A DNA stretch of 64,000 nucleotides from Oceanobacillus_B kapialis (GCF_042685265.1 NZ_JBHUMX010000010.1), one strand, 5' to 3'. Counted from the first letter of the stretch, positions 17,619 through 26,001 are shown. A program made the numbers and translations. Notes: generated by a model not told the origin, from the sequence alone.

Positions 17619-19153
17619 ATTTGAAAGATCGTTCAGCGTTTGTAGACGCTTCGGAAGTACCAAAAATACCTATTATATTTGTAATGGTTCTAGGGGCATT
17701 TGTTGCTATCTTAAACCAGACACTTTTAAATATCGCTTTACCAGTTATGATCGTAGATATGGACATGTCAGCAAATGCTGCCCAATCGCTAACAACGATC
17801 TTTATGCTGGTAAACGGAATTCTTATCCCCATTACGGCTTTTCTAATGGAGAAATTTTCAACAAGACAGCTTTTTCTTACAGCGATGTCACTATTCGCTT
17901 TAGGTACACTTGTCTGTGGTCTGTCTTTCTCTTTCCCAATGTTGCTTATCGGACGTGTCGTACAGGCAGCTGGCGCTGGGATTATGATGCCACTACTTAT
18001 GAACGTTATTTTGAGCCTGTTTAGTATTGAAAAGCGAGGCGCTGCCATGGGATATATCGGTCTGGCAATGATGTTCGCACCAGCAATTGGGCCAACATTA
18101 TCAGGGATTATTGTCCAAACTTACTCTTGGCGTGTATTGTTCTTTATTGTTTTCCCTATTGTAGTAATCGATATTATTCTTGCATATTTCCTATTACGTA
18201 ATGTAACACGCCTTTCCAATCCAAAGGTCGATGCAAAATCCATTATGCTATCTACCTTTGCGTTCGGCGGACTACTTTATGGGTTTAGTAGTGCAGGTGA
18301 AAGCGGCTGGGGAAGCCCAACTGTTATCGTAACCCTAGCAATTGGCGCGGCCATTATGTATATATTTGTCCGAAGACAGCTTCGCATGGAATCACCAATG
18401 CTAGAGTTTCGCGTATTTAAATATAATATGTTTTCGCTAACTACGGTGATTAGTGTTGTAGTCACGATGGCGATGTTTGCTGCCATGATTCTTATTCCTA
18501 TTTATTTACAAAACATCCGTGGCTTTAGCCCACTTGAGTCAGGCTTACTCCTACTACCAGGTGCAATTATTTCGGCAATTATGTCACCTGTTACCGGAAA
18601 GATATTTGATAAAATTGGTGCCCGTCCACTTGCATTAGTGGGGTTATTCCTTACAGCGGTAACTACCTATTTCTTTGCCAATCTATCTGACAGTACTGGC
18701 TACTATTACATGATGGGATTGTACACAGCACGGATGGTCGGAATCTCAATGATTATGATGCCAATTATGACTGCTGGGTTGAACCAGCTTCCAAGAAGGC
18801 TCTATTCTCACGGGACGGCAATGGCCAATACATTGCGCCAAATGTCTGGCTCCATTGGGACTGCTTTCTTAGTAACGGTCATGAGTGCCCAAACAGCCAA
18901 GCATATTCCTGAATTCATGCCGGCTACTGGTACACCTACCGAGAAACAGATGGGTGTCATTGAAAACCTTGCAACAATTGAAGGGATTAACGATGCCTTT
19001 ACTGTAGCAACTGTATTCGCAGTAATAGGATTTGTCCTATCCTTCTTTATTAAAAAGACAAAACCAGTCGAAGAAGATGAAGCATACCATAAGCAAATGG
19101 CTGAAAAAGCTAAAATTCAGCCACAAGCTGCGTTACAGCCTGAGAATAAATAG
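17615..19153 (+). CDS. MFS multidrug efflux transporter, DHA2 (EmrB/QacA-type) family
   Basis: A 512-residue integral membrane protein with about 14 predicted helices. Family motifs: LNQTLLNIALPVMIVDMD in helix 1 (D1-like), LIGRVVQAAGAGIMMPL (motif B region), and MGYIGLAMMFAPAIGPTLSG (motif C, antiporter signature). The C-terminal tail (about 485-512) is charged and cytoplasmic. It is translationally coupled to marR. It probably exports toxic compounds with proton exchange; the substrate cannot be told from sequence. A long repeat array follows before any terminator. Confidence 0.9.
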   Translation: MNLKDRSAFVDASEVPKIPIIFVMVLGAFVAILNQTLLNIALPVMIVDMDMSANAAQSLTTIFMLVNGILIPITAFLMEKFSTRQLFLTAMSLFALGTLVCGLSFSFPMLLIGRVVQAAGAGIMMPLLMNVILSLFSIEKRGAAMGYIGLAMMFAPAIGPTLSGIIVQTYSWRVLFFIVFPIVVIDIILAYFLLRNVTRLSNPKVDAKSIMLSTFAFGGLLYGFSSAGESGWGSPTVIVTLAIGAAIMYIFVRRQLRMESPMLEFRVFKYNMFSLTTVISVVVTMAMFAAMILIPIYLQNIRGFSPLESGLLLLPGAIISAIMSPVTGKIFDKIGARPLALVGLFLTAVTTYFFANLSDSTGYYYMMGLYTARMVGISMIMMPIMTAGLNQLPRRLYSHGTAMANTLRQMSGSIGTAFLVTVMSAQTAKHIPEFMPATGTPTEKQMGVIENLATIEGINDAFTVATVFAVIGFVLSFFIKKTKPVEEDEAYHKQMAEKAKIQPQAALQPENK

Positions 19154-19215
19154 GAATTTGCGGGGCGTTGCGGTGCGGGGCGGCGTGAAGTAGCAGCTAG
19201 TTGTGGCGCGGGGCG

Positions 19216-19761
19216 TTGATTGAGTGGGTTTGATGGTCGATTGGGGCTCTGGCTTGGTTGATTGCGCCGCTCTCTTGGTTGATTGAGGAGCTCTTGCGGT
19301 CGATTGCGCTGCTGGCTTGGTTGATTGAGGAGCTCTCTCGGTCGATTGCACTGCTGGCTTGGTTGATTGAGGAACTCTTGCGGTCGATTGCACTGCTGGC
19401 TTGGTTGATTGAGGAGCTCTTGCGGTCGATTGCGCTGCTCTCTTGGTTGATTGAGGGGCTCTCTTGGTCGATTGCGCTGCTCTCGGGGTTGATTGAGGGG
19501 CTCTCTTGGTCGATTGCGCTGCTCTCGGGGTTGATTGAGGAGCTCTCGTGGTCGATTACGCTGCTGGCTTGGTTGATTGAGGAGCTCTCTCGGTCGATTG
19601 CGTTGCTCTCGTGGTTGATTGAATTGCTCTTGCGGTCGATTGCGCCGCTGGCTTGGTTGATTGAGGAGCTCTCTTGGTCGATTACGCTGCTCTCGTGGTC
19701 GATTGCGCTGCTCTCTTGGTTGATTGAGGGGCTCTCTTGGTCGATTGCTCAGCATCCCTGG
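19216..19761 (+). repeat. 21-bp tandem repeat array (26 units, 42-bp alternation)
   Basis: Twenty-six consecutive 21-bp units without a single indel, alternating mostly between TTGATTGAGGAGCTC-type and TCGATTGCGCTGCTG-type units, so the higher-order period is 42 bp. A 27th degenerate unit follows. Because 21 is divisible by three, several frames on both strands stay open (7-residue repeats WLIEELS/SIALLA on plus, NQPREQ/RNRPREL on minus), but none has an ATG with a ribosome site. It lies 60 bp after the MFS stop and before the plus-strand terminator at 19808, so it may be the 3' UTR of the marR-MFS mRNA. Confidence 0.9.
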
Positions 19762-19807
19762 TTGATTAAACCGCTCCCCCAATCATTGCACAGCCCTTTT
19801 ACTAATC

Positions 19808-19852
19808 ACCAGGATACCTCCGCTAGAAAAAACGGTATTCTGGTGTCTTTTT
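19808..19852 (+). terminator. Intrinsic terminator after the 21-bp array
   Basis: ACCAGGATACC pairs with GGTATTCTGGT (11 bp, one G-T) and is followed by a T-rich tail. It is the first clear plus-strand terminator after the MFS gene, about 650 bp downstream. Confidence 0.8.
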
Positions 19853-19862
19853 AAAAAATCTC

Positions 19863-19891
19863 TTGACACTTCCCTTGTCCTGCTGTATTAT
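19863..19891 (+). promoter_or_regulatory. Promoter of tRNA-Met
   Basis: -35 TTGACA (19863-19868), 17 bp, -10 TATTAT (19886-19891), ending 20 bp before the tRNA. Confidence 0.85.
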
Positions 19892-19911
19892 ATTTTTTGT
19901 TGACTTATTTC

Positions 19912-19985
19912 GGCGGCGTAGCTCAGCTGGCGAGAGCGTACGGTTCATACCCGTGAGGTCGGGGGTTCGATCCCCTCTGCCGCCA
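19912..19985 (+). tRNA. tRNA-Met (CAT), elongator type
   Basis: A 74-nt cloverleaf: acceptor GGCGGCG/TGCCGCC with discriminator A, D arm GCTC...GAGC, anticodon stem TACGG/CCGTG with loop TTCATAC, T arm GGGGGTTCGATCCCC. No CCA is encoded. The first pair is G-C, so it is not an initiator; it resembles the B. subtilis elongator tRNA-Met found near spoIIE. It has its own promoter and terminator and is on the plus strand, opposite to yabR and spoIIE. No tRNA-Glu accompanies it. Confidence 0.95.
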
Positions 19986-19990
19986 TCACC

Positions 19991-20026
19991 AAACCTTCTG
20001 CATGATGCAGGAGGTTTTTTTATTTT
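19991..20026 (+). terminator. Terminator of tRNA-Met
   Basis: AACCTTCTGCAT pairs with GATGCAGGAGGTT, followed by seven T. Confidence 0.9.
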
Positions 20027-20072
20027 AACAAACGCACAGACGCTAACTATCGTCCTCTGAAAAATCCCAAAG

Positions 20073-20110
20073 AAAAACAGGAATCGCCTCATTAGGTGAT
20101 TCCTGTTTTT
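20073..20110 (-). terminator. Terminator of yabR, bidirectional
   Basis: AAAAACAGGAATCGCCT and AGGTGATTCCTGTTTTT form a long stem with a 4-nt loop and U-tracts on both strands, between the convergent tRNA and yabR. Confidence 0.9.
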
Positions 20111-20148
20111 ATATATCTTTATAGAGCATTGTCTATAGACAGCAACTG

Positions 20149-20535
20149 CTATCCTCTTTTAGCACCTCGTCCTCCGCGTTTGGATTCTGTGTGTTTCTTT
20201 AAAGAGGCTAAACGGTCTTCTGAGTCTTTAAGGAAACGATTCATTTTAGATTCAAATGACTCTGTACGCTCCCTCGTATCACGTTGCGGACGCTTTGGTT
20301 TGTCTTTTGCCTTTTTGATCGACAGTCCAATCTTACCGTCCTTCCCGACATTAATCACTTTGACCGTTACTTCATCGCCAACACTTAGGTGCTCGTTAAT
20401 GTCTTTGACATAGTTATCGGCAACCTCACTAATGTGGACAAGCCCTGTAGTGCCTTCCTTCAGCTCCACAAAAGCTCCGAAATTAGTAATCCCAGTTACC
20501 TTTCCCTGCAGCTTGCTGCCTACTTCGATTGACAT
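20149..20535 (-). CDS. yabR: S1-domain RNA-binding protein YabR
   Basis: A 128-residue protein with one S1/OB RNA-binding domain (about residues 4-72: GKVTGITNFGAFVEL, LVHISEV, KIGLSIKKA) followed by a basic, low-complexity tail ending KRGGRGAKRG. This is the polynucleotide phosphorylase S1 / general stress protein 13 family. It is the distal gene of the yabP-yabQ-divIC-yabR cluster. AAGGAGGAG lies 9 nt before ATG 20535. An RNA-binding role in translation or stress is inferred. Confidence 0.92.
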   Translation of the reverse strand: MSIEVGSKLQGKVTGITNFGAFVELKEGTTGLVHISEVADNYVKDINEHLSVGDEVTVKVINVGKDGKIGLSIKKAKDKPKRPQRDTRERTESFESKMNRFLKDSEDRLASLKKHTESKRGGRGAKRG

Positions 20536-20657
20536 AAAAAAAATGCTCCTCCTTAAAATTTTTAAAAAAACGAGCGACTAGTCAACCCGTTTTTTATGCG
20601 CCTTTTTAAAGGCACGGTCGCTTTGTATTATATTATAGCGAAGCCTTTAAAAGTGTG

Positions 20658-21038
20658 TCAATATGAGGGGTCTTCCTCTGGAATTTTAAAAATAAGCTCT
20701 CCCTTTTCTGAGAAGAAATAGTTGGTCCGAGCTATTTCCAGCACGTATTCTTCATCATTTAGCAAGTTTACTTCTTCTTTAAGATCCTTTTCTTTCTCTT
20801 TCAACACCGAAAGCTCCTGTTCAAGTTGTTCATATTGCTGAGCCTTTTCGGCATGAACTGTCCGTTGCTTAATATGGTATGCAGCAATGCCTCCTATTAC
20901 AATGGCGACAACAATGGAGAATAACACAAGTCTGCGGACTAGTCGTTGCTTCTTCCTTTTTTGCCTTTCTATGTAAACATCGTATTGCTGCGTGTATTGT
21001 GAATTTAATTTTGTGACGGTTTCCTTGCTAGAAGACAA
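20658..21038 (-). CDS. divIC: Cell-division protein DivIC
   Basis: A 126-residue bitopic septal protein: basic cytoplasmic N-terminus (RQKRKKQRLVRR), one membrane helix (about 36-57), an extracellular leucine-zipper coiled coil (about 60-95, QQYEQLEQELSVLKEKEKDL) and the conserved NLLNDEEYVLEIARTNYFFS region. It pairs with FtsL and DivIB. The start is TTG 21038 with AAGGAGG 8 nt upstream. It follows yabQ by 5 nt. Confidence 0.93.
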   Translation of the reverse strand: MSSSKETVTKLNSQYTQQYDVYIERQKRKKQRLVRRLVLFSIVVAIVIGGIAAYHIKQRTVHAEKAQQYEQLEQELSVLKEKEKDLKEEVNLLNDEEYVLEIARTNYFFSEKGELIFKIPEEDPSY

Positions 21039-21043
21039 AGCTT

Positions 21044-21637
21044 CTACCTCCTTTTCAGGCGATTCAATAGCTTTATACCTATATTCTTCATTTTACTATA
21101 AAATCCTGCAAATTTGCGAAAAAAATTTTTAAAACTTTCTGGGAGAAGCCGATAGATGAGCTGAAATATCCAGCCGAACGGCGTGATGAGGACCGTGAGC
21201 AAAAATAGAAGCACGGTTCCTACCAGCTTAAGTAGTTTTATAAATAGTGACCAAATGAATGTAAGGATCCATTTGATTGGGGTAATAATTATTGCTTTTA
21301 CACATTTTTCAATAAACCGATATATTGATGTGAGGATGCGAATAATGTGCTCAAGTAGCTTTTTATACGATTCAGCCGCCAACGCTTGGTATGCTGCAAA
21401 GCCCAGCAGACAGGCTGCAAAGATATAAAAGCGCAGCTCTCCACCATTTACTCGGAATAAAACAAAAAACAAAATTAGCGTCTGGGTCAGCCAAAAACTA
21501 ATTTCCATCGTATAGGTTAGGACAACCCTTCTTTTCCAGTATGGTGCAAACCGGCGAAAGGTGTCCTGTACAATACCCAAATAAAAGCCACTTGAAACCA
21601 TTGCAAGCATTGTCAAAAACTGCGTACTTAATGTCAT
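21044..21637 (-). CDS. yabQ: Spore cortex biosynthesis membrane protein YabQ
   Basis: A 197-residue polytopic membrane protein with about five hydrophobic segments and a basic C-terminal tail (KLLNRLKRR). Its position after yabP and before divIC matches B. subtilis YabQ, a mother-cell protein of the outer forespore membrane needed for cortex formation. The ATG overlaps the yabP stop (ATGA, 4 nt), so translation is coupled. Confidence 0.92.
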   Translation of the reverse strand: MTLSTQFLTMLAMVSSGFYLGIVQDTFRRFAPYWKRRVVLTYTMEISFWLTQTLILFFVLFRVNGGELRFYIFAACLLGFAAYQALAAESYKKLLEHIIRILTSIYRFIEKCVKAIIITPIKWILTFIWSLFIKLLKLVGTVLLFLLTVLITPFGWIFQLIYRLLPESFKNFFRKFAGFYSKMKNIGIKLLNRLKRR

Positions 21638-21936
21638 CTGAATAGCTTGCTAAAGAATCCTTTAGCTTTCTCCTGCTGTTGTTCGTCAACGTAGGAAAGC
21701 TCATATATTTTACCTTTAATTGTGATTAATCCTTCACTGACATCTAGGTTTTTAAGCTGCAGGTTCTGCCCGCGAACAATCAAATAACCCATCACTGTTT
21801 CCAGGAGAAATTCCTCATTATCAAAGCTGTCCACTTCTTTTACACCACTGATTTCCAGGTTTTTTCGATTATTAATTTTCACCGCATGATCCGTTTGTAC
21901 ACGCGTGGTAGTTTCTTTATTTTCATAATAGTTCAT
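21634..21936 (-). CDS. yabP: Sporulation protein YabP
   Basis: A 100-residue soluble protein of the YabP/YqfC family: KNLEISGVKEVDSFDNEEFLLET followed by MGYLIVRGQNL and the LDVSEGLITIKGKI beta region. In B. subtilis it is sigma-E dependent and paired with YabQ. AAGGAGGG lies 6 nt before ATG 21936. That ribosome site is one arm of a strong hairpin described separately, so this mRNA is likely translated only when transcription begins inside the hairpin. Confidence 0.93.
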   Translation of the reverse strand: MNYYENKETTTRVQTDHAVKINNRKNLEISGVKEVDSFDNEEFLLETVMGYLIVRGQNLQLKNLDVSEGLITIKGKIYELSYVDEQQQEKAKGFFSKLFR

Positions 21937-21942
21937 ATAAAA

Positions 21943-21976
21943 CCCTCCTTATCATTATTACTCTATGATAGGAGGG
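21943..21976 (-). promoter_or_regulatory. Hairpin that sequesters the yabP ribosome site, with internal sigma-E-like -10
   Basis: In the minus-strand RNA, CCCUCCUAUCAU pairs with AUGAUAAGGAGGG (12 bp, one bulged A) around a 9-nt loop. The 3' arm is the yabP Shine-Dalgarno and the following UUUUAU resembles a terminator tail. CATAGAGT (21960-21967), close to a sigma-E -10, overlaps the loop; the -35 is poor. It probably terminates or silences read-through from mazG-rqcP. Confidence 0.55.
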
Positions 21977-21992
21977 ACAAGGTTAGAACTAG

Positions 21993-22250
21993 CTATTTCA
22001 CTTTCTCTTCTTTAATCACACGGTACAGCGTCTCCGCTTCCTCTTTTCTTACCGTCTCCTTGAGTTCATTAACTTGTATCGTTACAAGCTTTTGTCCAAA
22101 TCTAATAACGAGCTCATCGCCCTTAGATAAGGTAGAGGATGCTTTGGCGGTAACACCATTTATCGTGATTCTCCCTTGATCAGCAACTTCTTTTGCTAAA
22201 GTTCTGCGCTTAATCAGACGGGAAACCTTTAAAAATTTATCAAGTCTCAC
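21993..22250 (-). CDS. rqcP: S4-domain ribosome quality-control protein RqcP (YabO)
   Basis: An 85-residue S4 RNA-binding protein: MRLDKFLKVSRLIKRRTLAK core, then VADQGRITING and the DELVIRFGQKLVTI strand. RqcP works with RqcH on stalled 50S subunits to add alanine tails. The start is GTG 22250, with GAGAGGG upstream, overlapping the mazG stop by 4 nt (GTGA). Length and N-terminus match B. subtilis YabO (86 aa). Confidence 0.93.
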   Translation of the reverse strand: MRLDKFLKVSRLIKRRTLAKEVADQGRITINGVTAKASSTLSKGDELVIRFGQKLVTIQVNELKETVRKEEAETLYRVIKEEKVK

Positions 22251-23701
22251 TCTAATCCCTCTCTTTCCTTTGCTTGATCCCACAGTTCGTCCATTTCCTT
22301 TAAGGTAACATGATGAATGTCTTTCTGATTTTTTATCAGTTGTTCTTCAATATAAGAGAACCTGCTAGTAAACTTTTGATTTGTCCGGTTTAAGGCGACC
22401 TCTGGATTTACTTTATAATACCTTGATAGATTGGCAATGACAAATAGAACATCCCCAAATTCTTTTTCGATCTCTTCTTGGTTCCCTATTGAAATTGCTT
22501 CTTTCACTTCGTCTACTTCTTCTGTTAGCTTTGTCCAAATGTCTTTTACATCGTCCCAATCAAAGCCTGTTTTTGCAGCTTTTTTTTGTAGTTTAACGGC
22601 CTTTGCAAGAGATGGCAGCTGTTTAGGAACACCGTCTAGCACGGAGGTGCGCTCTCCCGGCTTCTCTTCTTTCTTCAGTTCTTCCCAGTTTTTAGTGACC
22701 TCTTCAACTGAATCAACGTGAAGGTCAGCAAACACATGGGGATGGCGATGAATCATTTTATCTGTAACGGCCCGAATCACATCGTCGATCGTAAAGTAGC
22801 CATCATCTTCTCCGATTTGGCTGTGTAGCATTACCTGAAGCATAATATCGCCAAGCTCTTCTATCATGTTTTCATCATCTTGGTTATCAATGGCATCAAT
22901 TAGCTCATAGACTTCTTCGATCGCGTATTGCCTTAGGCTCTCATGAGTTTGTTTACGGTCCCATGGACAGCCTTCAGGACTTCTTAGTATAGCAATAACC
23001 TCACGCAATCTAGTAAACGTATGGTTTAATAAGGCTTCAGGAGCTGGTGGTACGTAAACACTTGTTAAATTACTAATCTCCATCACATGATCTAGCTCTT
23101 CTAGTGGCACTTGGCGGATATGTTCCGTCTCACTCCCCGCAGCCTCCACGATGGTGACCATATAGTCGGCAGGTAAATCCTCCAATAAACTTAGCTTTAC
23201 GTCAGAGGCAACAAAACGGTCATACACCTGACAGAAAATAAGATGCTGCTGATAGTTTAGATCTTTTCTTAAAAAGGAGGTAGCATCCACGAATTGAAAT
23301 CCTTCAATGGGATCTATTTGCAAGGCGGTGAATAAATCATCCAAATAGCTTTGGCCACCAAGAATAGTCACCTCTACTTCCTCTTGTTCAAGCAGAAGCT
23401 GGACAGTCTTTTCTGCAAGCATAGGATGCCCAGGTACGGTGTAAAGGATAGAACGATCCTTTGCATGTTCAAGTAACTGTGTGACGATATTTTGATAAAC
23501 TTCACGAAACCCATCTTCTGCTTCATAAAGGTGGTCAAATGATTCAAAGGTGACCCCCTCCTCCTGTAAGGTGGGGATAACAGGATGATCCATAGTCCGC
23601 GTAAATATTGTTTGCTTTTCTTGCAGTAATTTTCTATAAAGGCCAAGCTGGAGCTGATCAATATCTCCTCCACCAAGCCCTATAACATTAATTTCGTTCA
23701 T
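22247..23701 (-). CDS. mazG: MazG nucleotide pyrophosphohydrolase with N-terminal methylase-like domain (YabN)
   Basis: A 484-residue two-domain protein. Residues 1-215 are a tetrapyrrole methylase-type fold (NVIGLGGGDIDQL, YTVPGHPMLAE); residues 225-484 hold MazG NTP-PPase modules with the EExxE...ExxD metal motif (EEVYELIDAI, EELGDIMLQ) and a second copy near 400-430. It hydrolyses NTPs such as aberrant nucleotides to NMP and PPi; the methylase half has unknown substrate. It overlaps yabM by 14 nt and rqcP by 4 nt. Confidence 0.93.
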   Translation of the reverse strand: MNEINVIGLGGGDIDQLQLGLYRKLLQEKQTIFTRTMDHPVIPTLQEEGVTFESFDHLYEAEDGFREVYQNIVTQLLEHAKDRSILYTVPGHPMLAEKTVQLLLEQEEVEVTILGGQSYLDDLFTALQIDPIEGFQFVDATSFLRKDLNYQQHLIFCQVYDRFVASDVKLSLLEDLPADYMVTIVEAAGSETEHIRQVPLEELDHVMEISNLTSVYVPPAPEALLNHTFTRLREVIAILRSPEGCPWDRKQTHESLRQYAIEEVYELIDAIDNQDDENMIEELGDIMLQVMLHSQIGEDDGYFTIDDVIRAVTDKMIHRHPHVFADLHVDSVEEVTKNWEELKKEEKPGERTSVLDGVPKQLPSLAKAVKLQKKAAKTGFDWDDVKDIWTKLTEEVDEVKEAISIGNQEEIEKEFGDVLFVIANLSRYYKVNPEVALNRTNQKFTSRFSYIEEQLIKNQKDIHHVTLKEMDELWDQAKEREGLE

Positions 23702-25289
23702 TGTCTTCCCTTCCTTTATAAAAACGTAGTAAAAAAGTAGAAAAAGGCAGCATCCTTACTTCTTTTTTGCTAAAAGCTCCCAGGCGAAGCAAACAAAATA
23801 CATACAGTCCGCCTCCTGTTAAGGCGATCCACACAATATAACCCAGCAACAACAACCGGTTTGTAAGTAAATCTGCAACCAATGCATGCATTCCAATAAC
23901 ATAGAGGGTCATGACACTAAGCGCAAGCGCTGCTGCTCGAAAGTTCAATACCTTCCTGAACTGTAAGTGTGGGAGCTTTCTCCTTAATTCATAAAGCGTT
24001 ACAGTACAAAGTAAGAGCAAGCTCAATACCGTAGCCACAGCGCTCCCGGTAATACCTAAAAACGGAACGAGCAGTTGATTGGCAATCCATTTTATGAAGA
24101 AAGCTCCCAGGATAAAACCGGCTGTTCTTTTGACATGTCCAAGCCCCTGTAATATAGCAGCTGCTGTCACCGAGACAGAGCAAAGAAAAATAGAGACAAC
24201 CAACAGCCGCAACTCCGCTGTGCCTTGGTCATTTTGGAATAATAAAATGTTAGCATCCCTGAAAATAAGGATAAGTCCAATGGTAGCCCCCAGCGCCAAA
24301 TAAACACTAAACAGAAGAGATCCCCTAATGTCTTGATAAAACAATGCCGGTTCCTGCACAAGTCTAGTTCGCGAAATGTTTGGCAGGAGGGCTAAAGCAA
24401 AGGATGAACCGAGGACCAGCCCCAATTGAATTAGCGGCTGTCCTCGATCAAACACTCCCTTCGCTTCCATTGCCTCCTGTTTGGAAAGGCCAAAATTCAG
24501 TAACCCCGGGAGCAGTGTAAAGGTATCAGCAAATTGGATAACGAGTAATACCATATGGTTTAAAGCAGCTACAGCACCGAACAACAGAATGGTGCGCACA
24601 TAGTAGCTCCAGGGAATTACCTCCGAACCCTTCCAGTGTCTCCATGGCATGTTTTTTAGAAAAAGGATGATTAATATGACAGTGGCTGCTAATGCCCCAA
24701 TGCCTGAAGCAAGGGCTGCTGCATGTCCAATTTTGTATACATCAAGTTGTTGCACACTTATGACAATCGCAGCAGTAATAAGCAATGAAACACGTATCAA
24801 CTGCTCCGTAATTTGCGAAACAGCGGTAGGCCCCATTTTCTGCTCCCCTTGAAATCCCCCTCTTAGAAGGGCTAGCAGTGGAACGAAAAGAAAAACAACT
24901 GCCGTCATTCGATATGTACTGGTTAGCTCTGTATCGCCAATCCATCTAGCTAAATTCGGTGCATTAATAAAGATAAAAAGAAACAAAGCACCGTTTAGGA
25001 CAAGCAATATAAGGAACAATGGAAAGTAAAAGTTTCGTAATGTTTGCCGCCCCTTATTCGTATCCATTTCCGATCGGAGCTTTGAAATAGCTGCAGGATA
25101 CCCATATAAGGAAAGCACCATCATAATTCCGAGAATAGGGTAAACCTGTTGATATACATAATAGCCTATATCTCCTGTAAGGTTTTGTAAGGGGATACGG
25201 TATCCTGCACTTAAAAGCTTGCTAAGTATCCCGGCCCCTGTTAATAAAAGTGCCCCCCTTACCAGCTGACTTGTTTCGTTCCTGCTCAT
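23688..25289 (-). CDS. yabM: Polysaccharide/lipid flippase of the MATE/MurJ-like superfamily (YabM, SpoVB-type)
   Basis: A 533-residue integral membrane protein with about 14 helices and the typical N-terminus LVRGALLLTGAGILSKLLSAGYRIPLQN of Wzx/SpoVB-like exporters. B. subtilis YabM sits at this place, between spoVT and mazG. It probably moves a lipid-linked precursor across the membrane, perhaps redundantly with SpoVB or MurJ; the substrate is not known. Confidence 0.88.
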   Translation of the reverse strand: MSRNETSQLVRGALLLTGAGILSKLLSAGYRIPLQNLTGDIGYYVYQQVYPILGIMMVLSLYGYPAAISKLRSEMDTNKGRQTLRNFYFPLFLILLVLNGALFLFIFINAPNLARWIGDTELTSTYRMTAVVFLFVPLLALLRGGFQGEQKMGPTAVSQITEQLIRVSLLITAAIVISVQQLDVYKIGHAAALASGIGALAATVILIILFLKNMPWRHWKGSEVIPWSYYVRTILLFGAVAALNHMVLLVIQFADTFTLLPGLLNFGLSKQEAMEAKGVFDRGQPLIQLGLVLGSSFALALLPNISRTRLVQEPALFYQDIRGSLLFSVYLALGATIGLILIFRDANILLFQNDQGTAELRLLVVSIFLCSVSVTAAAILQGLGHVKRTAGFILGAFFIKWIANQLLVPFLGITGSAVATVLSLLLLCTVTLYELRRKLPHLQFRKVLNFRAAALALSVMTLYVIGMHALVADLLTNRLLLLGYIVWIALTGGGLYVFCLLRLGAFSKKEVRMLPFSTFLLRFYKGREDNERN

Positions 25290-25407
25290 GTCTAACGCCC
25301 TTTATTTCCGTTAAATTTGCTTCTATTATAGCACACCTGTCACGTTGGCAATAACCGGGCTCCTTTTTCCTTTCCCTACACTGGCATAAGAGAGTTGATC
25401 TGTATCC

Positions 25408-25457
25408 ATAAAAGCACCCTATAGAAGCGAGACAGATAGCTGTCCATTCTATAGGGT
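25408..25457 (-). terminator. Terminator of spoVT
   Basis: Minus strand: ACCCTATAGAA and TTCTATAGGGT form an 11-bp perfect stem with a 20-nt loop and a short TTTT tail. Confidence 0.7.
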
Positions 25458-25467
25458 CCTATTTTTC

Positions 25468-26001
25468 CTACTCCATTTGTCTAGCCAAAAATCCAGCAGC
25501 CGTTTCAATGGATTTCTGTTCAACATTACTTAGTTTTTCCTCTTTCGAAAAGACCATCACACACCCGATTGGATCCCCATTTGCAATAATAGGGCTGATA
25601 CAATACGAATGTAGTTCAAGTTCATTCCCATCAATTACTTCCATATTACTTTTCTCTGTTTCAAATACAGGCGTACGGTTTTCAATAATTTTAGTAATAT
25701 CAGGGCTAATATTTTTGTTTAGATAATCTTTTTTTGATTCCCCTGCTACTGCAATAACCTCGTCCCTGTCACAAATAATAACCGGGGATTTGAGAGAATC
25801 AAACAGTGCTTCCGCATATTCTTTCGCAAAATGTCCAAGTTCATTAATAGGAGAATATTTTTTTAGAATAACTTCGCCTTCACGATCCACAAAGATTTCG
25901 AGCGGATCTCCTTCCCTGATTCTCAGTGTTCTTCTGATCTCTTTAGGAATTACTACTCTTCCAAGGTCATCAATCCGTCGAACTATACCAGTTGCTTTCA
26001 T
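25468..26001 (-). CDS. spoVT: Stage V sporulation protein T, AbrB-like forespore regulator
   Basis: Modulates sigma-G regulon expression in the forespore. The 177-residue protein has an N-terminal SpoVT/AbrB swapped-hairpin DNA-binding domain (1-50: GIVRRIDDLGRVVIPKEIRR) and a C-terminal GAF domain (about 56-177). ATG 26001 is chosen (GAGG 9 nt upstream; family length 178). Its DNA-binding half closely resembles AbrB at 46441. Confidence 0.96.
   Translation of the reverse strand: MKATGIVRRIDDLGRVVIPKEIRRTLRIREGDPLEIFVDREGEVILKKYSPINELGHFAKEYAEALFDSLKSPVIICDRDEVIAVAGESKKDYLNKNISPDITKIIENRTPVFETEKSNMEVIDGNELELHSYCISPIIANGDPIGCVMVFSKEEKLSNVEQKSIETAAGFLARQME

Noticed and set aside
17533..18048. 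171-codon minus-strand frame antisense to marR and the MFS gene
   Set aside because: Shadow of a real membrane-protein gene on the plus strand.
19216..19761. CRISPR-like array
   Set aside because: Units are directly contiguous with no unique spacers, the period is 21 bp, and no cas genes are nearby.
19117..19854. Long open frames over the 21-bp array on both strands (heptad-repeat peptides)
   Set aside because: They start only at TTG codons without ribosome sites, and openness in several frames follows from the period being a multiple of three. I list the region as a repeat, not as a CDS.
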